The notes under the pieces are model-generated. The model was not told the DNA's origin and ran no database searches. It saw only the letters and a list, made by a program, of their open reading frames with translations. Position numbers and translations under genes: made by a program. 5,965 bases of DNA from Spirochaetia bacterium (GTDB lineage Bacteria; Spirochaetota; Leptospirae; Leptospirales; Leptonemataceae): contig JACPZR010000004.1 of the NCBI GenBank assembly GCA_016195395.1, forward strand, positions 1 through 5,965, in the 5' to 3' direction. Positions 5,392 through 5,965 of this stretch are shown here, in pieces. Position 1 is the first letter of the stretch. Each line of letters opens with the position of its first letter.

Positions 5392-5965
5392 TCAGCGGCA
5401 GGTTCGCTTGAACGTTGACTCCACTCTGAATTGAATAGTGGGCCAAAGAATGCTGGATCCGTCTTTACCCCTGTGCATGCCTTCGCAGCGCTTGTTGAGA
5501 GCCGCCAGCGCAGCGGCTGCGTCCCACTCGGTGAGCTCAATGCTCCCAGCCAGCTGCACGCGGCCTGGTTCCGTCACAGTGTAGGTTACAGGAACCTCCT
5601 TCTCAAGACCGTTCAGTCGCAGCATCAAGCGGGCCGTCCCGGCAGCCTTTCCCGGTTTGAATGTTCCGGAAATGACCTCCCCGTTCTTCAATCCCGCAAA
5701 AAAGAACCGGCGCAGACTGTCATCGCGGAACGCCACGCCGCTGGTGACGGAATTTGCTTCGATCTCAAAGGAGATGCCCGCCCCCAGCAGCTCAATGGAC
5801 GGGGCCGGCTTTGACGTCACTTTAAGAGACGTGAAGGTGCCGCTCACAGGAAACTTCTCTGTGAACTTGAAAGCAGTCCAGGTGATCTTTGTTGCCGCGG
5901 GGTCGTAAGAGTATTCGCAGGCCTTCCCTCCCCCTTCTGCGCGGACCTCACCCGCCACTGCAATG
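5392..5965 (-). CDS. YceI-family periplasmic protein (5' end cut by the window edge)
   Basis: Minus-strand frame ending at TGA (5394-5392) and open to the right edge. It matches YceI-like lipid/isoprenoid-binding lipocalin-type beta-barrel proteins: CEYSYDPAATKITWTAFKF followed by TEKFPVSGTF, then SFEIEANSVTSGVAFRDDSLRRFFF, VISGTFKPG, LNGLEKEVPVTYTV, and the end ALNKRCEGMHRGKDGSSILWP. A GTG at 5958-5956 could serve as start. However, the residues just upstream (IA before VAGEVRA) extend what looks like the tail of a signal peptide cleaved near VRA/EGGG, so the real start probably lies beyond the window. The mature protein of about 180 residues has normal family length. YceI proteins are periplasmic; some bind isoprenoid lipids or are linked to acid, base or oxidative stress, but no specific role can be given here. 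It converges with the cytochrome gene, with no terminator between them. Confidence 0.88.
   Translation of the reverse strand, partial: IAVAGEVRAEGGGKACEYSYDPAATKITWTAFKFTEKFPVSGTFTSLKVTSKPAPSIELLGAGISFEIEANSVTSGVAFRDDSLRRFFFAGLKNGEVISGTFKPGKAAGTARLMLRLNGLEKEVPVTYTVTEPGRVQLAGSIELTEWDAAAALAALNKRCEGMHRGKDGSSILWPTIQFRVESTFKRTCR

Noticed and set aside
1..5965. CRISPR array, transposase, tRNA or rRNA genes
   Set aside because: No regularly spaced repeats, transposase-like frames, terminal inverted repeats or RNA gene signatures were seen on either strand.

Overview
The window looks like a housekeeping and envelope-protein stretch from a diderm (Gram-negative) bacterium of moderately high G+C (roughly mid to high 50s %, estimated by eye). 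Three predicted exported proteins with Sec-type signal peptides, a c-type cytochrome and a YceI-family protein support a periplasm. The RecQ and YceI variants faintly recall Leptospirales-like spirochaetes, but this is an impression only and no taxon can be fixed from the sequence. Most starts lack a clear Shine-Dalgarno sequence.

Layout. Positions 1-43 (minus) hold the first 14 codons of a divergent gene running off the left edge. Positions 149-1300 encode an exported ankyrin-repeat protein whose stop overlaps the GTG start of a second exported protein (1300-2037). That second protein has an SH3-like N-terminal half and a cysteine-rich C-terminal half. A short AT-rich gap leads to recQ (2142-3993), which is broken by an internal deletion of about 35 nt that shifts the frame and removes most of helicase motif VI. 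A GC-rich hairpin follows recQ. From 4079 an rlmK-type 23S rRNA methyltransferase is read without a stop codon into a monoheme cytochrome c (its own GTG and signal peptide at 5009), ending at 5389. A YceI-family gene on the minus strand converges with it at 5392, separated by 2 nt, and runs off the right edge.

How the genes relate. The ankyrin and SH3-like genes are the only clear translationally coupled pair and probably work together in the periplasm or envelope. recQ (DNA repair) and rlmK (ribosome modification) are unrelated housekeeping functions. The cytochrome and the YceI protein are both periplasmic but are encoded convergently. I see no CRISPR array, insertion sequence, tRNA or rRNA.

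Nothing here is a convincing novel defence or mobile system. The points most worth a second look are two ORF-disrupting anomalies in neighbouring genes (the recQ deletion and the missing rlmK stop), and the unrecognised exported ankyrin/SH3-like pair, whose mature N-termini share a short ADDFxxMRS segment that is also similar at DNA level.
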